Positions 19,714 through 31,153 of a stretch of 64,000 bases of DNA are shown piece after piece. Position 1 is the stretch's first letter; each line of letters opens with the position of its first letter. The stretch covers positions 8,212,879 to 8,276,878 of the forward strand of contig NC_067206.1 of NCBI RefSeq assembly GCF_026262505.1. Direction: 5' to 3'. The translations under genes and the position numbers were made by a program. The notes below the pieces were generated by a model that was not told where the DNA came from, did no database searches, and saw only the letters and a program-made list of their open reading frames with translations. Source of the stretch: Trichomonas vaginalis G3. Its lineage: Eukaryota; Parabasalia; Trichomonadida; Trichomonadidae.

Positions 19714-20322
19714 ATGTCAAACATTGAGTTTGAAACAGTTAGAAAGATAGACAATGACACCAAATTGGTTAGAATAGGTGATTTAAACGTAAGATACTCA
19801 AAGAAATACAACAAATATTCTTTGTCAGACATTATATCTCCATCTGGAAAGAAAACACACGACTGGTTAGAAATGCTTCAACTCAGAAAATTTTGACAAA
19901 AATCCTGAGCTTATGATATCAGTAAGATTCTATGGAACTACAGCATATCTCATCGACAAAAGTCTTATACCAATAGTTTTGTTATGGATTGACCCAGTTG
20001 TTGGATATAACTTCATAACTTATGGTTCATTCGATACGGAACGTTGCAGTGAAGGCTTACTTTACATCGTTCAGAAACCGAAGGACTTCAACACAAAAAG
20101 ATATAAGATAGGAAGAACATATATATAACTCTAAGATATGACAGTACAGTCAATAGAGTCAAGGTTGTGTTCGTTAATGATATGAGAGCCGCAGAAACAG
20201 AACTACTCGAAAAGTTTGAGAAAATGTATGGTGCTCCCATAAAAGGTAAAGAAACGTTTGAAGTAGATGAGATAGATAAAGCTATAAAATTATTTGACGA
20301 AGTTGCTGAAAAATACATGTAA
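19714..20322 (+). pseudogene. KilA-N plus T5orf172 (GIY-YIG-like) protein, broken (B)
   Basis: The open homologue is at 52827-53438. The N-terminal half resembles a KilA-N DNA-binding domain (VRIGDLNVRYSKKYNKYSL to the LIPIVLLW stretch). The C-terminal half resembles T5orf172, a GIY-YIG-related domain (GLLYIVQKPKDF, YKIGRT, AAETELLEKFEKMYG). Such fusions are common in large DNA viruses and phages. The copy looks broken in about two places. Confidence 0.7.
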
Positions 20323-20351
20323 AGCGTTTATTTTTGGTCTTTTGTGAAAGA

Positions 20352-20412
20352 TAGAAAAAATAACGCTAATTTTATTTTTATTTATTTTTTTATTTTGTAT
20401 GTAAAGACAGAT
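20352..20412 (+). promoter_or_regulatory. AT-rich conserved upstream block 3
   Basis: AAATAACGCTAATTTTATTT, then TTTATTTTGTATGTAAAGAC before ATG. It is the same layout as the block at 19655. Confidence 0.55.
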
Positions 20413-21238
20413 ATGTCAACAACAGAGAACACAACAACTGCTATCGTTCATGAAGCCATAAATGAAGAATACATACATACAGTATAACAAACAATTGAGA
20501 CTCATTCGTTCAGTCAAAGATGACATGTACCAAATGCAAAGTATAATGAATGCTCTTAGTTCTACAAAGCAAGCATATCATTGGTTTGAAAACCAACAGG
20601 CAAAAGAACTTTTAGAAGAATTTCCTCATATGATTGCTTCCCTCGGAAAACCGAGGGAAGAGATTCCATTCGAAAACCGTGAAAAATTGCCAAACGGTTT
20701 GAGAGGATATTATGTTCATAGACTTTTAGTAAATGCAGTTGCAATGTGGGCTTCACCACGTTATGCTTGGAATATTTACAAACTTCTTGACGAACTTCAC
20801 AGACAAGAACGTGGAGAGCTGGAAAAGAAACTTCAAGCAAAAGATGAAGTCATTGAATCCAAAGACAAAAGCATACAGAAAAGAATACCGCGTTCAGTAC
20901 CAAAAGGAAAGGAAAAGAGTTATAAGTATATGATATATACTGAAGAGTTGGAGAAAGAAGAAGACAGAGATATGGTTATGTTGCATTTAGTCAGAAGAAA
21001 CAACAAAAGCTTTTATGACCTTGCTAAGATTTACAAATCTGACAGAAACTGGTTCTATCGTGAAAACTTACCGATTTCAATGACACCGAATGAGCAAATA
21101 AAGGAAATTGTCAAAAGTACTCTTCCTCAAACACACTATGACATCAAAGGTTGCACAATACTTACATTCAAAGAAGACTTACCATTACTGAAGGAAAAAA
21201 TAACAGAATATTTCGATAACTTCAAAGAGGAAGAATAA
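20413..21238 (+). pseudogene. KilA-N plus DUF3627-like protein, broken (B)
   Basis: The counterpart is the open gene at 54245-55072. The N-terminal KilA-N region ends in GLRGYYVHRLLVNAVAMWAS, a typical KilA-N signature. It is followed by a coiled coil (ELEKKLQAKDEVIESKDKS) and a C-terminal DUF3627-like domain (RRNNKSFYDLAKIYKSDRNW). In large DNA viruses such Bro-type proteins bind DNA and affect gene expression. About one break is present near the N-terminus. Confidence 0.75.
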
Positions 21239-21293
21239 AAAAATCTAAGCTAATTTTATTTTTTTTATAAAATTTTATCTCATATGAAAGAAC

Positions 21294-21509
21294 ATGAATT
21301 TAGAATATTCGGAACTCATGACAGAAGAAGAGAACGAACAACATGTAAAAGATTATGCAAAATTTCTGAAGACATACAAAGCATTTAAACAATATCTAAA
21401 TGCTTCTAAAGATTATGCAAAATTTCTGAAGGTATATAAAGCTTATGAAAAAGCGTATGAAAAGTTTATACATTGGGGAATTGTTGTAAAATATCGATAT
21501 GAAGACTAA
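21294..21509 (+). CDS. Small protein with internal repeat
   Basis: A 71-residue protein with the repeat KDYAKFLKTYKA and KDYAKFLKVYKA, helical and Lys/Tyr-rich. It follows the KilA-N gene by 55 nt with TTTTATCTCATATGAAAG upstream of the ATG. Its last 4 nt overlap the convergent minus-strand gene. No family recognised. Confidence 0.5.
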   Translation: MNLEYSELMTEEENEQHVKDYAKFLKTYKAFKQYLNASKDYAKFLKVYKAYEKAYEKFIHWGIVVKYRYED

Positions 21510-22000
21510 CCAAAAATATATTTTTGCTTAAATAGCTTCAGGGTCAATTTCTTCAACCATTTCACTCCTTCGTCAATGTCAATTGAAGCTTCTTCAACCT
21601 TTGGTAAGAATTTCTGTATAACATCTTTGTTCGTTATTGTCTTCAGAGATGAAGGATAATATTTCACATTTGTTTCACCCTTCTTATATTCTTTCTGTTC
21701 GGAAAGATTCATAGCAATACTGAAGAAGTCAATGTTAGAGTTCTTTATAACAGTATAATGAGTATCTTTGACATTCACGAAGATACTCTTTTGTTTCAAA
21801 ACTACTGCTAACTCTTGTGAAGTATAACGTTTGCGGTCAATGACAATAGCTAATGGTCTGACATACTGACCAAACTTAGATTCTTTCACAAACTTCTTGT
21901 TAAAGATAACATTAACGTTTGAAGCACCATTGAACTCATTCTTGATGGCAGTAGCGAGAGCATTGTATGAAAAGAACTTGCAATCTTGCATGTGTTTCAT
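21506..22000 (-). CDS. Unknown 164-residue protein before polymerase B
   Basis: The protein is basic with mixed alpha/beta character (MKHMQDCKFFSYNALATAI to LKLFKQKYIFG). It diverges from polymerase B with 90 nt of very AT-rich sequence between them. Polintons often carry a cysteine protease. I see one early Cys and some His but no convincing adenain-type motif, so no assignment is made. Confidence 0.5.
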   Translation of the reverse strand: MKHMQDCKFFSYNALATAIKNEFNGASNVNVIFNKKFVKESKFGQYVRPLAIVIDRKRYTSQELAVVLKQKSIFVNVKDTHYTVIKNSNIDFFSIAMNLSEQKEYKKGETNVKYYPSSLKTITNKDVIQKFLPKVEEASIDIDEGVKWLKKLTLKLFKQKYIFG

Positions 22001-22090
22001 TAAAATAAAAATATTAAATTATTTTGAAAAATAACTTAAAAAATGTAATCTAATTTTTTCAAAAAAATATTTTTTTATTTCCTACTAAAG

Positions 22091-25000
22091 ATGTATCGGA
22101 AGTTGTCTAAGTTAGAACACTCGGAAATAAAACAACTTCTTACAGAAGCTAATATAGAAGTAGCAAAGCATTACGCAACAAACAAAAAAGCACTCGCTGA
22201 CTTCATTAAAGACTATAATGGTGCAATAAGTTATGATAGAATTCATGAGTTCATAAAGCCGCAACGCGGCGAGGACGAAGTCCATGCAATAGCATTTCCT
22301 TTAAATGACGTTGCTATTGACTTATATCATAGACGTTCAGTACCTCATGAAGTAAGAAGAGAAATGTTTGACATAACAAATGCAAACGTTGGTGAAACAA
22401 GAAGAAGAGACGACACACTGAAACAACAGAGAAGAGAGATGTTTAAAAGTGCTATAGAACAAGTTCGCAAAGCTAACGATGTCATTCGTTCCATTGACGA
22501 CAAACCAAAAGAAGGTGAGAGATGGTTAAAGAAAGATGAAGAGAATAGGAAGAGAAATGTGAAGTCAGGCAATAGACTCATTGACTTTAACATCGAAGCT
22601 TTAGATGAACCAAACAGAGACTACTTACACAAACATTTCGGTAAGGTTTTCATGAGACTCTTAGAGAAAATTAAAATAAACTCACAACAAAGATGGATGG
22701 TATGTTATAAACTTGGTGGAAAGTATGAATGTTCTACGTTAAACCTCAATAATATTGGAACATTACTACATCAGCTCTTGAAGGAGAACTTTATATCAGA
22801 GATAGAAGCAAATGCTGCAGGTATTGTTGAAATGCACTATGACTTCTTCTTGACAAACATAAAGAATCTTACCGAAATAAAGATGTATGATTTAACAGAA
22901 TATGAAGGCTTAACGATGTCAGATGTAAAGAAAGGCAAACCAAAAAAGAGACCATATAGAGATGAAAGCACACTGACAAATGACCAGAAAGCCATTTTGG
23001 AAGCTCTTAAGCAAACAGGAAACCCAGCACTTATAGAAAGCTTTTGGAAAGATAATGGTGAAAAGAAGTTTTATAAGAAGAGAAGCGGTCAGTTCTGGAA
23101 GTATCTTTGCACATTACCTATAAATCTTGAGCGCTACCAAATCTTCAATGAATTGAACAAAAGAACTGCAGCACTTATGACAGAAGACAATTGTTTCGTT
23201 TATGCTTGCATTCAGGCTGGAGTAAATGAAGAAACTATTGACCACATGAGAGAAGTCATTCGTGTTAGAGACTTTCCTCAAAGTAAAGTACAAGAAATTT
23301 CTGACGCAACAGGTATAGCATTTAATGTTACCATTGGTTATTTCAATGACTCAAGACATAATGAAATAAAGAGATACATACCAAAAGAATGTGAAACTGT
23401 TAGAACTATTGACTTACTTCTTGTTGAAGACCACTACATGCTAAACGAAAGATTACCAATGACAACATATTTCATTCACAACTATATAGAAATTCTCAAA
23501 GCTTGTGGTGGAATGAACATTGAGAAACAAATGAAGATTTATACAAAGAGAGAAGATAAATATGTAGTTCGTTATGATAGAACAACACCGTTATGGGATG
23601 TTATGAAAACATTGTGGGAGTGCAAATATTTGAACCTATTTCTTATGGAGAACTTTTCACATATACTACTGACTTATATAAACAGAACCTTGCACCATTT
23701 AAAGATTTGACATATGCTCCAAAGTATTGTGTACAACTGAAGAAGAAAGCAGAGTCAAAAGAAGTAAATAAAGCTAAATGTAAGTTCATTCCTGAGCACG
23801 TTTTCTTTGCTGACTTTGAGTGCAGTACTGATGGCTTTCATAAAGCTTTTAACATATGTTACGACAGTGAAGATGGTTCAGTGAGTGAAAGCATATGGGG
23901 TCAGAACTGTGCAACAGAATTTTTGGAACGACTCCCTGACAAGAGTTTAATATATTTTCACAACCTCAGTTATGACATAAACTTCATCTTAAGACACATG
24001 ACAGAAGTGAAAGGAACTCCCATCATTAAAGGTTCACGAACAATGCAAATAACTGGTTTATATAAAGGACGGGCAATTATTATAAAAGACTCTTACAGTG
24101 TTATAAATAAGAAGCTTAAACTATTTCCTGCTATGTTTAACTTACAAACAGGACCGAAAGAAGTATTTCCATATAACTACTACAGCAGTTTTGTTAGCAA
24201 ATGACAACAGAACTGGTGTCATTTCTGAAGCATGTAAGTTTATCCGGGATGCAGATACATTTATGAAAAACATAGATTCCATCAAAGGTTGCAGAATAGA
24301 TGAGAACCACTTCGACTTAGAAAAATATAGCACGTTTTACTGCAAACAAGATGTAAGAATTTTAAGAGAAGGTTTTGTAAAGTTCCGCAATGACTTATTG
24401 AAAGAGTTTGATTTAAACGTTTATGACTACGTTAGTATTTGTTCAATTGCTAACAAATTGTTTGAGAACAGAGTATACTTCCCGAATGGAAATCTTTATG
24501 ACCTCTCAAATAAACCAAGAGAATTTATTTCGAGATGCATTCAAGGTGGAAGATGTATGTTGTCAGATAACATGAAACAAAAGAGCAAAAAGAAACTCAT
24601 TGCTGACTTCGACACTGTTTCATTATATCCTTCAGCTATAGCAAGACTTTATACTTTAGAAGGTATTCCAAAAGTATTGAAGGAAGAAATGTTAAACACA
24701 GAGTATCTCATGAGACATTTATTCGATGATGACCAAAAGGAACCCATTGGTGAAAAGTTTATGTCTGGCTTCTTTGTTCTCATTAAGATAACAGAGATTG
24801 GTATACCCAGACACTTTCATTTAATAGTTTGCGACCCTGAACTAAATCCAGAACTTAACGTTCCAAGAAGTTCAAACACTTGCTGTCTCATGTATGTTGA
24901 CCATATAACATTACAAGACCTCATAAAATATCAAGGTGTCAAATGTGAAGTGTTGCAAGGATACTATTACGATGGAAACAGAGATATGAGAATAAGAGAT

Positions 25001-25867
25001 GAAGTAAAGAAGTTGTTTGAGTTAAGGTTAAAGTATAAGAAAGAAGAAAACCCCTTACAAGAAATTATAAAACTCATTCTGAACAGCATTTATGGCAAAA
25101 CTATTCTATCTCCTATTGAGTCAAAAATAACCATAGTAGATGACAAAGATGCTATAAGATATGCTATAAGAAATTACAACCATATAGTGAAGTTCGAAGG
25201 TTTGGATGGTTCAGATAAAACTATTTTCAAGCTAACGAAAAGCATTTGCAGACACTTTAACTTCTGTCCACTTGGTGTTAATATTCTGTCTATGTCAAAA
25301 CGTATTATGAATGAAGTATTCTGTACTGCAGAGGACATGGGTCTTCAAATATTTTACCAGGATACCGACAGTATGCACTTATATAATGAAGACATCCCAA
25401 AGCTTGCAGCAGAGTTTAAGAAGAGATACGGTAGAGAACTTATAGGAAAGAACCTTGGTCAATTTCATAGCGACTTTGCAGAAATAACACCTGGAAAACA
25501 AAGTTTAGCTTATAAAAGTATTTTCTGTGGAAAGAAGACCTACATAGACTTACTCACGAATGATTTAAATGAAGTTGCATTTCACTGCAGAATGAAAGGC
25601 GTGAAGCAAGATGTTATTGCTTTAACCGCTAATGAAATGTTTCCTGAAGCTATACAATGCTATTACAATGAAGATAAGAACATTCACATACCTGTTGGAA
25701 CATATGACAAAGACTCTGAGTTCAGTTTAATGAAACTTTACAAAGCACTTTATGATGGTCAAGAGATTGCATTCGACTTATGTAAGTCATGTCAACCTTG
25801 CTTTGCTGAAAAGTTCAACTTTTCAATAACGACTAAAACAAGCTTTATTCGTAAGTTGAAGTTCTGA
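22091..25867 (+). pseudogene. Protein-primed DNA polymerase B (B, broken)
   Basis: The family B polymerase that would copy the element from protein-primed ends. Over about 1,250 residues one sees an N-terminal extension, exonuclease motifs (FFADFECSTDGFHKAF and YFHNLSYDINFIL), palm motif A (DFDTVSLYPSAIA), motif B (LILNSIYGK) and motif C (YQDTDSMHLY). It is open in about three pieces, so about two breaks. Copies of the same lineage lie at 29180-31150 and 36508-39912 on the other strand. Confidence 0.9.
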
Positions 25868-25948
25868 GGTCATTTATTTTTGTCAGCAATGAGGTCATTT
25901 GTGATAAAAATAAGCCGCTAGCGGCATGGGCGAAGCCTATGTGGTCAT
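25868..25948. other. Convergent spacer lacking the HNH gene
   Basis: Eighty bases with GAGGTCATTTATTTTTGTCA and a GCCGCTAGCGGC palindrome. The corresponding spacer in Polinton C carries the HNH endonuclease gene, with similar GACCTCACTGCTGACAAAAA next to it. This is the unoccupied version. Confidence 0.6.
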
Positions 25949-26807
25949 TTACAATACAGCTATTGTAGAGTTTAACAATTGTGCTTCAATGTATAAACAA
26001 TCTTTCCCATCTGGAGGTAAGAACACTGGGCACTTATGGTCATGAGTGGAGAACATGTCTATCCAAAACTCACGATTGAAGCCAGTAAGCTTTATAATAC
26101 TTAGGATTTGACAGTGGTGAAGTTCTTGTATGACCAATGAACTCATTTTCAACTCCCTTACTTAAGTTTGAATATAATATAGCTTGCTTTCTATCCCAAA
26201 TGCCAGGTGTTACAATCTTTGAAAATTCATTTTTCCTCGGAAGTATTGCATCATAATTGAAAACATTCTTGAAGTCTTCATTGGGTTCAGAGATTTGAAA
26301 CCTTATACGTAATGGATTTTCTTTCTTTTTAGCGACTTCATTGAATGGTGAATATATAACAAACTGACAGTCATGAGTTCCATCTTCATTTTCATTAAAT
26401 TCATAATGAAAGTCTATAAGTTGTGGCTGACTACCTTCTTCTTTCAGTTGTGCAAGAAACTCACGTAAAGGCTGTAAAGTTTGTACTTCAATATTGAACT
26501 TTTTCTCGAACATCTCATTAAATGAAATCATACATTGCAACAATGTTGTATCGTCTTTAAAGTATTTGTATATGTGAATGTTTTGGGCGCTTAAAGACTG
26601 TTCGTCATTTTCTATCTCGACTTGAAGTATAAAGTCAACCTTTCTGAAAGCACGTGTTATATACATAGATGTTATGCCAATGTACTTCTCTTCATTTATG
26701 TTCACAATCCAGTCTGTTGGAAACTTAAACGTTACTCTGTTCCCCTTTATTTTGACGTCAGGGTTTTCACTACTGAACGCAACAGATAAAGGTATTTGTC
26801 TATACAT
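25949..26807 (-). pseudogene. Minor capsid/penton-like protein, paralogue 2 (B, broken)
   Basis: The counterpart is the open 285-residue gene at 34979-35836. It has KFPTDWIVNINEEKYIGITS near the start and IWDRKQAILYSNLS near the end, the same spaced motifs as paralogue 1 at 7921-8802. Probably a beta-rich minor virion protein. About one break. A TTTATTTTTATCCAAACTAA motif precedes the ATG. Confidence 0.65.
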
Positions 26808-26831
26808 TTAGTTTGGATAAAAATAAACCAT

Positions 26832-27104
26832 TTACTCTTTCTTTGCTTCAGCTTCCTTTGCTTTTTGTTCTTCCTTTGCTTTTGCTTCTTCTCTAGCTTT
26901 TTTCGCCAGCAAACGTGGGTTCTTCTGTCTTCCAGCAGCTAATGCAGCTAGTTGTTTTTCACTAAGTTTTCTCTTTGGTCTCTCTGGCTTTTGTTCTTGT
27001 TTTTGTTCCTTCAGTTCGGATAAAATTTGCTCACGAATTTCTTTCTTCAATGCTTCAACATCTATGACCCCTTGGGTCTTGTCCGTAGGGCTTGTCTGAG
27101 TCAT
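26832..27104 (-). CDS. Small highly charged helical protein (B)
   Basis: About 90 residues from ATG at 27104 (MTQTSPTDKTQGVIDVEAL). It is very rich in Lys, Glu, Gln and Ala, ending in KAKEEQKAKEAEAKKE, with a basic centre (ERPKRKLSEKQLAALAAGRQ) that could bind DNA. Its counterpart is 34694-34954. It sits between two probable virion genes; a core role is a guess. TTTTTTATCTGCAGTCAA precedes the start in both copies. Confidence 0.6.
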   Translation of the reverse strand: MTQTSPTDKTQGVIDVEALKKEIREQILSELKEQKQEQKPERPKRKLSEKQLAALAAGRQKNPRLLAKKAREEAKAKEEQKAKEAEAKKE

Positions 27105-27149
27105 TTGACTGCAGATAAAAAACAAAATTAAAACTTTAACCGATGTAAA

Positions 27150-27584
27150 ATGAGCTTGTCAAAATCAGAGCGAGAGTCTATTATATTAAATGACGCAAGA
27201 GGAATACAACATCCTTTCTATTATGTAAGTCAGAGTAAAGATGGTAAAATATACGTAAGAAAAAGAAAGGTTCCATTAGCGAATGCAGAGAGCGACAACA
27301 TTAAGGTGCATGGCAAGGGTGAAGTCCACGAAGCCCATATAAAACCTTCTGTTCAAACTGAAAAGTCAATAGAACCAGAAGAAAAGAAGCCAGATGTACT
27401 TTCAATAACGAACCAAGAGCTTATTGCAAAGTTCGTGAATTTCATTGAAAAACAAACCGAGTCAAAGAATCCTGACCCGCCAGTGAAAGAAGTTGAGACA
27501 AAAGAGAATGTACAGTTCATTGAAAATGTCAAGAAACAACTTCCACCACGAATGCCAAGAAGAAGAGTGAGAATAATGAAGTAA
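27150..27584 (+). CDS. Basic unknown protein preceding the capsid gene (B)
   Basis: A 144-residue protein starting MSLSKSERESIILNDARG, with a basic segment (GKIYVRKRKVPLA), an acidic middle and an Arg-rich end (PRMPRRRVRIMK). The counterpart is at 34211-34648. It lies 27 nt before the major capsid gene on the same strand. The Arg-rich tail may bind nucleic acid. No family recognised. Confidence 0.6.
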   Translation: MSLSKSERESIILNDARGIQHPFYYVSQSKDGKIYVRKRKVPLANAESDNIKVHGKGEVHEAHIKPSVQTEKSIEPEEKKPDVLSITNQELIAKFVNFIEKQTESKNPDPPVKEVETKENVQFIENVKKQLPPRMPRRRVRIMK

Positions 27585-27589
27585 ATAGA

Positions 27590-27611
27590 TATTTTTATCC
27601 GAAGTAAATAC
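27590..27611 (+). promoter_or_regulatory. Start-proximal T-rich motif before the capsid gene
   Basis: TATTTTTATCCGAAGTAAAT lies just before the capsid ATG. Nearly the same motif precedes the capsid gene of Polinton C and several others (see findings). Confidence 0.5.
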
Positions 27612-29079
27612 ATGCAGAACGAACAGTTAAACGAATTTACTCCAGCAGAGCATATTCATCAGATTCGCTCATATTTCGATATCATAGACAATGCAGTTCA
27701 AATTGGTGACACTAATAGAAAATATTCTGACGCAAAGATTCCATCACAACCTGGAACTGCTAAAGATAACACATGGGTAACATTCAATCTCTCACCTCCT
27801 GGTGAAAATATGTTGGACCTTTACAATACATTCATTACGTATAAAATGGAAGGTCAATTTATTGTAGATAAAGAAATTGGTTCAGGTTCCAATAAAACAA
27901 ACCCACCAGGATTTTGGATTGGTTTCGATGACGCTTTCTATGCAGTTGCTGGATATCAAATCCTTGCAAATGGTCGTATCGTATATTCTCAAGACAACGC
28001 AAGAGAAGAAGCATATATAACTTCAAACTCACAAACTACCGAACAAATAAAGAAAGTAGATGTTTTCTCAAAGACTCGACATGAAGATGTATGGAGTCAT
28101 TCGGGAACATGCAGAACAGGACAAATTGTTAGTGGTCCAATTACAGCAGGAAAATCATTTGATTTTAAGCTTCGTTTAAGAATTCCTGTTAGAAGATTCC
28201 TTCCATTAGAAGCTATTCGATTTATTCCAGCTTTTGCAGGAAACATTCAGCTTAAAGTAAAGTTCAGTAGCGACGCCTTACAATGCACATCTATATCTGT
28301 AAATGATATCATTGCTTTCAATCCAACTCTTAAAGTTGCATTTGCTTCAGATTCAAATCCACCGACAAATAAATTTGTTCCATGGAATGAACCATTCACT
28401 ATGATAACGAAGGCAGTAGAAGCTAGTGGAACAGTTACTATTACAACTGTAACCCAGCAACTATTTCGAACAAAGATGGATTTTAATGAATGTTTCATTC
28501 ATCCAAAGTCATTCTCTTTAGACCCTAACATTTATACAGAACTTGTAGAACATTATACAAACGAGGCTTTATGTTTTCCTGTTAAAGTTATGGATTGGAT
28601 TCCTATGGACGGTTCATTCTCAAAGAATACAGATAGTTCAAGTGCAACATTTACAGCAGCTTATACGCCTATTAATGTTAAAAGTATTTGGGCACTATTT
28701 AGAAAGAAAGACAACTATTATGTTAATTTTGAGAACCCTAAGTTTAAATATCTTCAGCTTTCCATGGGAGCTTATGGAAATATGCCTGCAGAACCTGAAA
28801 AATCATATGGACCTGTATTTTTATGAAATGGTTGCGAACGCCTGCAATACAAACAATGATATGATAGGATTTAATGAAGATGTTATGAGGTCATTGGGTG
28901 GATGATGGTAGTGTGGAACATAAATGGGATAGCTATGACAACACACATTTCTTATGTGGTTTTCCAACAGAAGTGGACTTTTGCTTCCAGCAAGGTCAAA
29001 CATCTACTGCTCCAATAACATACAAATTGTCTGTTAAAGGACCTATTGAACTAGCAACTGAAAATTACCAAAGCCACTT
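27612..29079 (+). pseudogene. Polinton major capsid protein, double jelly roll (B, runs into gap)
   Basis: A protein of about 510-520 residues judged from the counterpart on the other strand. It has a conserved N-terminus (MQNEQLNEFTPAEHIHQIRS), LRIPVRRFLPLEAIRFIPAF in the middle and HFLCGFPTEVDFCFQQG near the C-terminus. It would form the trimeric hexon-like capsomer. It is cut by the assembly gap and otherwise looks broken in about two places. The fold is inferred from Polinton gene content. Confidence 0.8.
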
Positions 29080-29179
29080 NNNNNNNNNNNNNNNNNNNNN
29101 NNNNNNNNNNNNNNNNNNNNNNNNNNNNNNNNNNNNNNNNNNNNNNNNNNNNNNNNNNNNNNNNNNNNNNNNNNNNNNN
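29080..29179. other. Assembly gap (100 N)
   Basis: One hundred N, the usual size for a gap of unknown length. The right end of Polinton B is lost here, and the strand of the Polinton genes flips across it. Confidence 0.99.
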
Positions 29180-31150
29180 ACATAATTCTAAATCAAATAT
29201 GTCATTGCGGAACTTAACAAAACCTTCTCTTAAAATTCTTACATCTTGTTTGCAATAAAATGTACTATACTTTTCTAAGTCGAAGTGGTTCTCATCTATT
29301 CTGCAACCTTTGATGGAATCTATGTTTTTCATGAATGTATCTGCATCCCGGATAAACTTACATGCTTCAGAAATGACACCAGTTCTGTTGTCATTTGCTA
29401 ACAAAGTACTGCTGTAGTAGTTGTATGGAAATACTTCTTTCGGTCCTGTTTGTAAGTTAAACATAGCAGGAAATAGTTTAGGCTTCTTATTTATAACACT
29501 GTAAGAGTCTTTTATAATAATTGCCCGTCCTTTATATAAGCCAGTTATTTGCATTGTTCGTGAACCTTTAATGATGGGAGTTCCTTTCACTTCTGTCATG
29601 TGTCTTAAGATGAAGTTTATGTCATAACTGAGGTTATGGAAATATATTAAACTCTTGTCAGGAAGTCGCTCCAAAAATTCTGTTGCACAGTTTTGACCCC
29701 ATATGCTTTCACTCACTGAACCATCTTCACTGTCATAACATATGTTAAAAGCTTTATGAAAGCCATCGGTACTGCACTCAAAGTCAGCAAAGAAAACGTG
29801 CTCAGGAATGAACTTACATTTAGCTTTATTTACTTCTTTTGACTCTACTTTCTCCTTCAGTTGTACACAATACTTTGGAGCATATGACAAGTCTTTAAAT
29901 GGTGCAAGGTTCTGTTTATATAAGTCAGTAGTATATGTGAAAAGTTCTCCATAAGAAATAGGTTCGAAATATATGCACTCCCACAATGTTTTCATAACAT
30001 CCCATAGTGGTGTAGTTCTATCCATGCGAACAATGTATTTACCATCTCTCATTGTATATATTTTCATCTGTTTTTCAATGTTCATTCCACCACACTCCTT
30101 CAAGATTTCTATATAGTTGCGAATGAAATATGTTGTCATTGGAAGTCTTTCATTTAGCATGTAGTGGTCTTCAACAAGAAGTAAGTCAATAGTTCGAACA
30201 GTTTTACATTCTTTTGGTATGTATCTCTTTATTTCATTATGTCTTGAGTCATTGAAATAACCAATGGTAACATTAAATGCTATACCTGTTGCGTCAGAAA
30301 TTTCTTGTACTTTACTTTGAGGAAAGTCTCTAACACGAATGACTTCTCTCATGTGGTCAATAGTTTCTTCATTTACTCCAGCCTGAATGCAAGCATAAAC
30401 GAAACAATTGTCCTCTGTCATAAGTGTTGCAGTTCTTTTGTTCAGTTCATTGAAGATTTGGTAGCGTTCAAGATTTATAGGTAATGTGCAAAGATACTTC
30501 CAGAACTGACCGCTTCTCTTCTTATAAAACTTCTTTTCACCATTATCTTTCCAAAAGCTTTCTATAAGTGCTGGGTTTCCTGTTTGCTTAAGAGCTTCCA
30601 AAATGGCTTTCTGGTCATTTGTCAGTGTGCTTTCATCTCTATATGGTCGCTTCTGTGGCTTTCCTTTCTTAACATCTGACATCGTTAAGCCTTCATATTC
30701 TGTTAAATCATACATCTTTATTTCAGTAAGATTCTTTATGTTTGTCAAGAAGAAGTCATAGTGCATTTCAACAATACCTGCAGCATTTGCTTCTATCTCT
30801 GATATAAAGTTCTCCTTCAAGAGCTGATGTAGTAATGTTCCAATATTATTGAGGTTTAACGTAGAACATTCATACTTTCCACCAAGTTTATAACATACCA
30901 TCCATCTCTGTTGTGAGTTTATTTTAATTTTCTCTAAGAGTCTCATGAAAACCTTACCGAAATGTTTGTGTAAGTAGTCTCTGTTTGGTTCATCTAAAGC
31001 TTCGATATTAAAGTCAATGAGTCTATTGCCTGACTTCACATTTCTCTTCCTATTCTCTTCATCTTTCTTTAACCATCTCTCACCTTCTTTTGGTTTGTCG
31101 TCAATGGAACGAAGGACATCGTTAGCTTTGCGAACTAATTTTAAGTTAGT
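29180..31150 (-). pseudogene. Polymerase B fragment abutting a Polinton tip
   Basis: This is the exonuclease-side part of polymerase B on the minus strand, almost identical to 37985-39912. It includes FFADFECSTDGFHKAF and YFHNLSYDINFIL. Its 5' side ends at GTTCGCAAAG, a few bases from the TIR at 31154. The other side runs into the gap. It is either flanking DNA of a Polinton that inserted in another Polinton's polymerase, or one side of a tandem repeat. Confidence 0.75.
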
Positions 31151-31153
31151 ATG

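Larger units (their letters stand above)
6445..29079 (+). mobile_element. Polinton B, nearly complete (fossil, carries a nested transposon)
   Basis: A Maverick/Polinton of at least 22.6 kb, including a nested 1.59-kb insertion. It starts with TIR AGTTAGTATAC at 6445 and runs to the assembly gap at 29080. It holds minor virion proteins, packaging ATPase, fibre, integrase, KilA-N module, polymerase B and major capsid protein. The right TIR is lost in the gap. Most genes are open. The fibre, two KilA-N genes, polymerase, one minor capsid gene and the capsid gene look broken, roughly six to eight breaks in all. It is probably young. Confidence 0.92.

Noticed and set aside
21506-22000. Adenain-type cysteine protease, expected in Polintons
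   Set aside because: No convincing His, acidic and Cys catalytic arrangement could be seen, so the gene is left as unknown.
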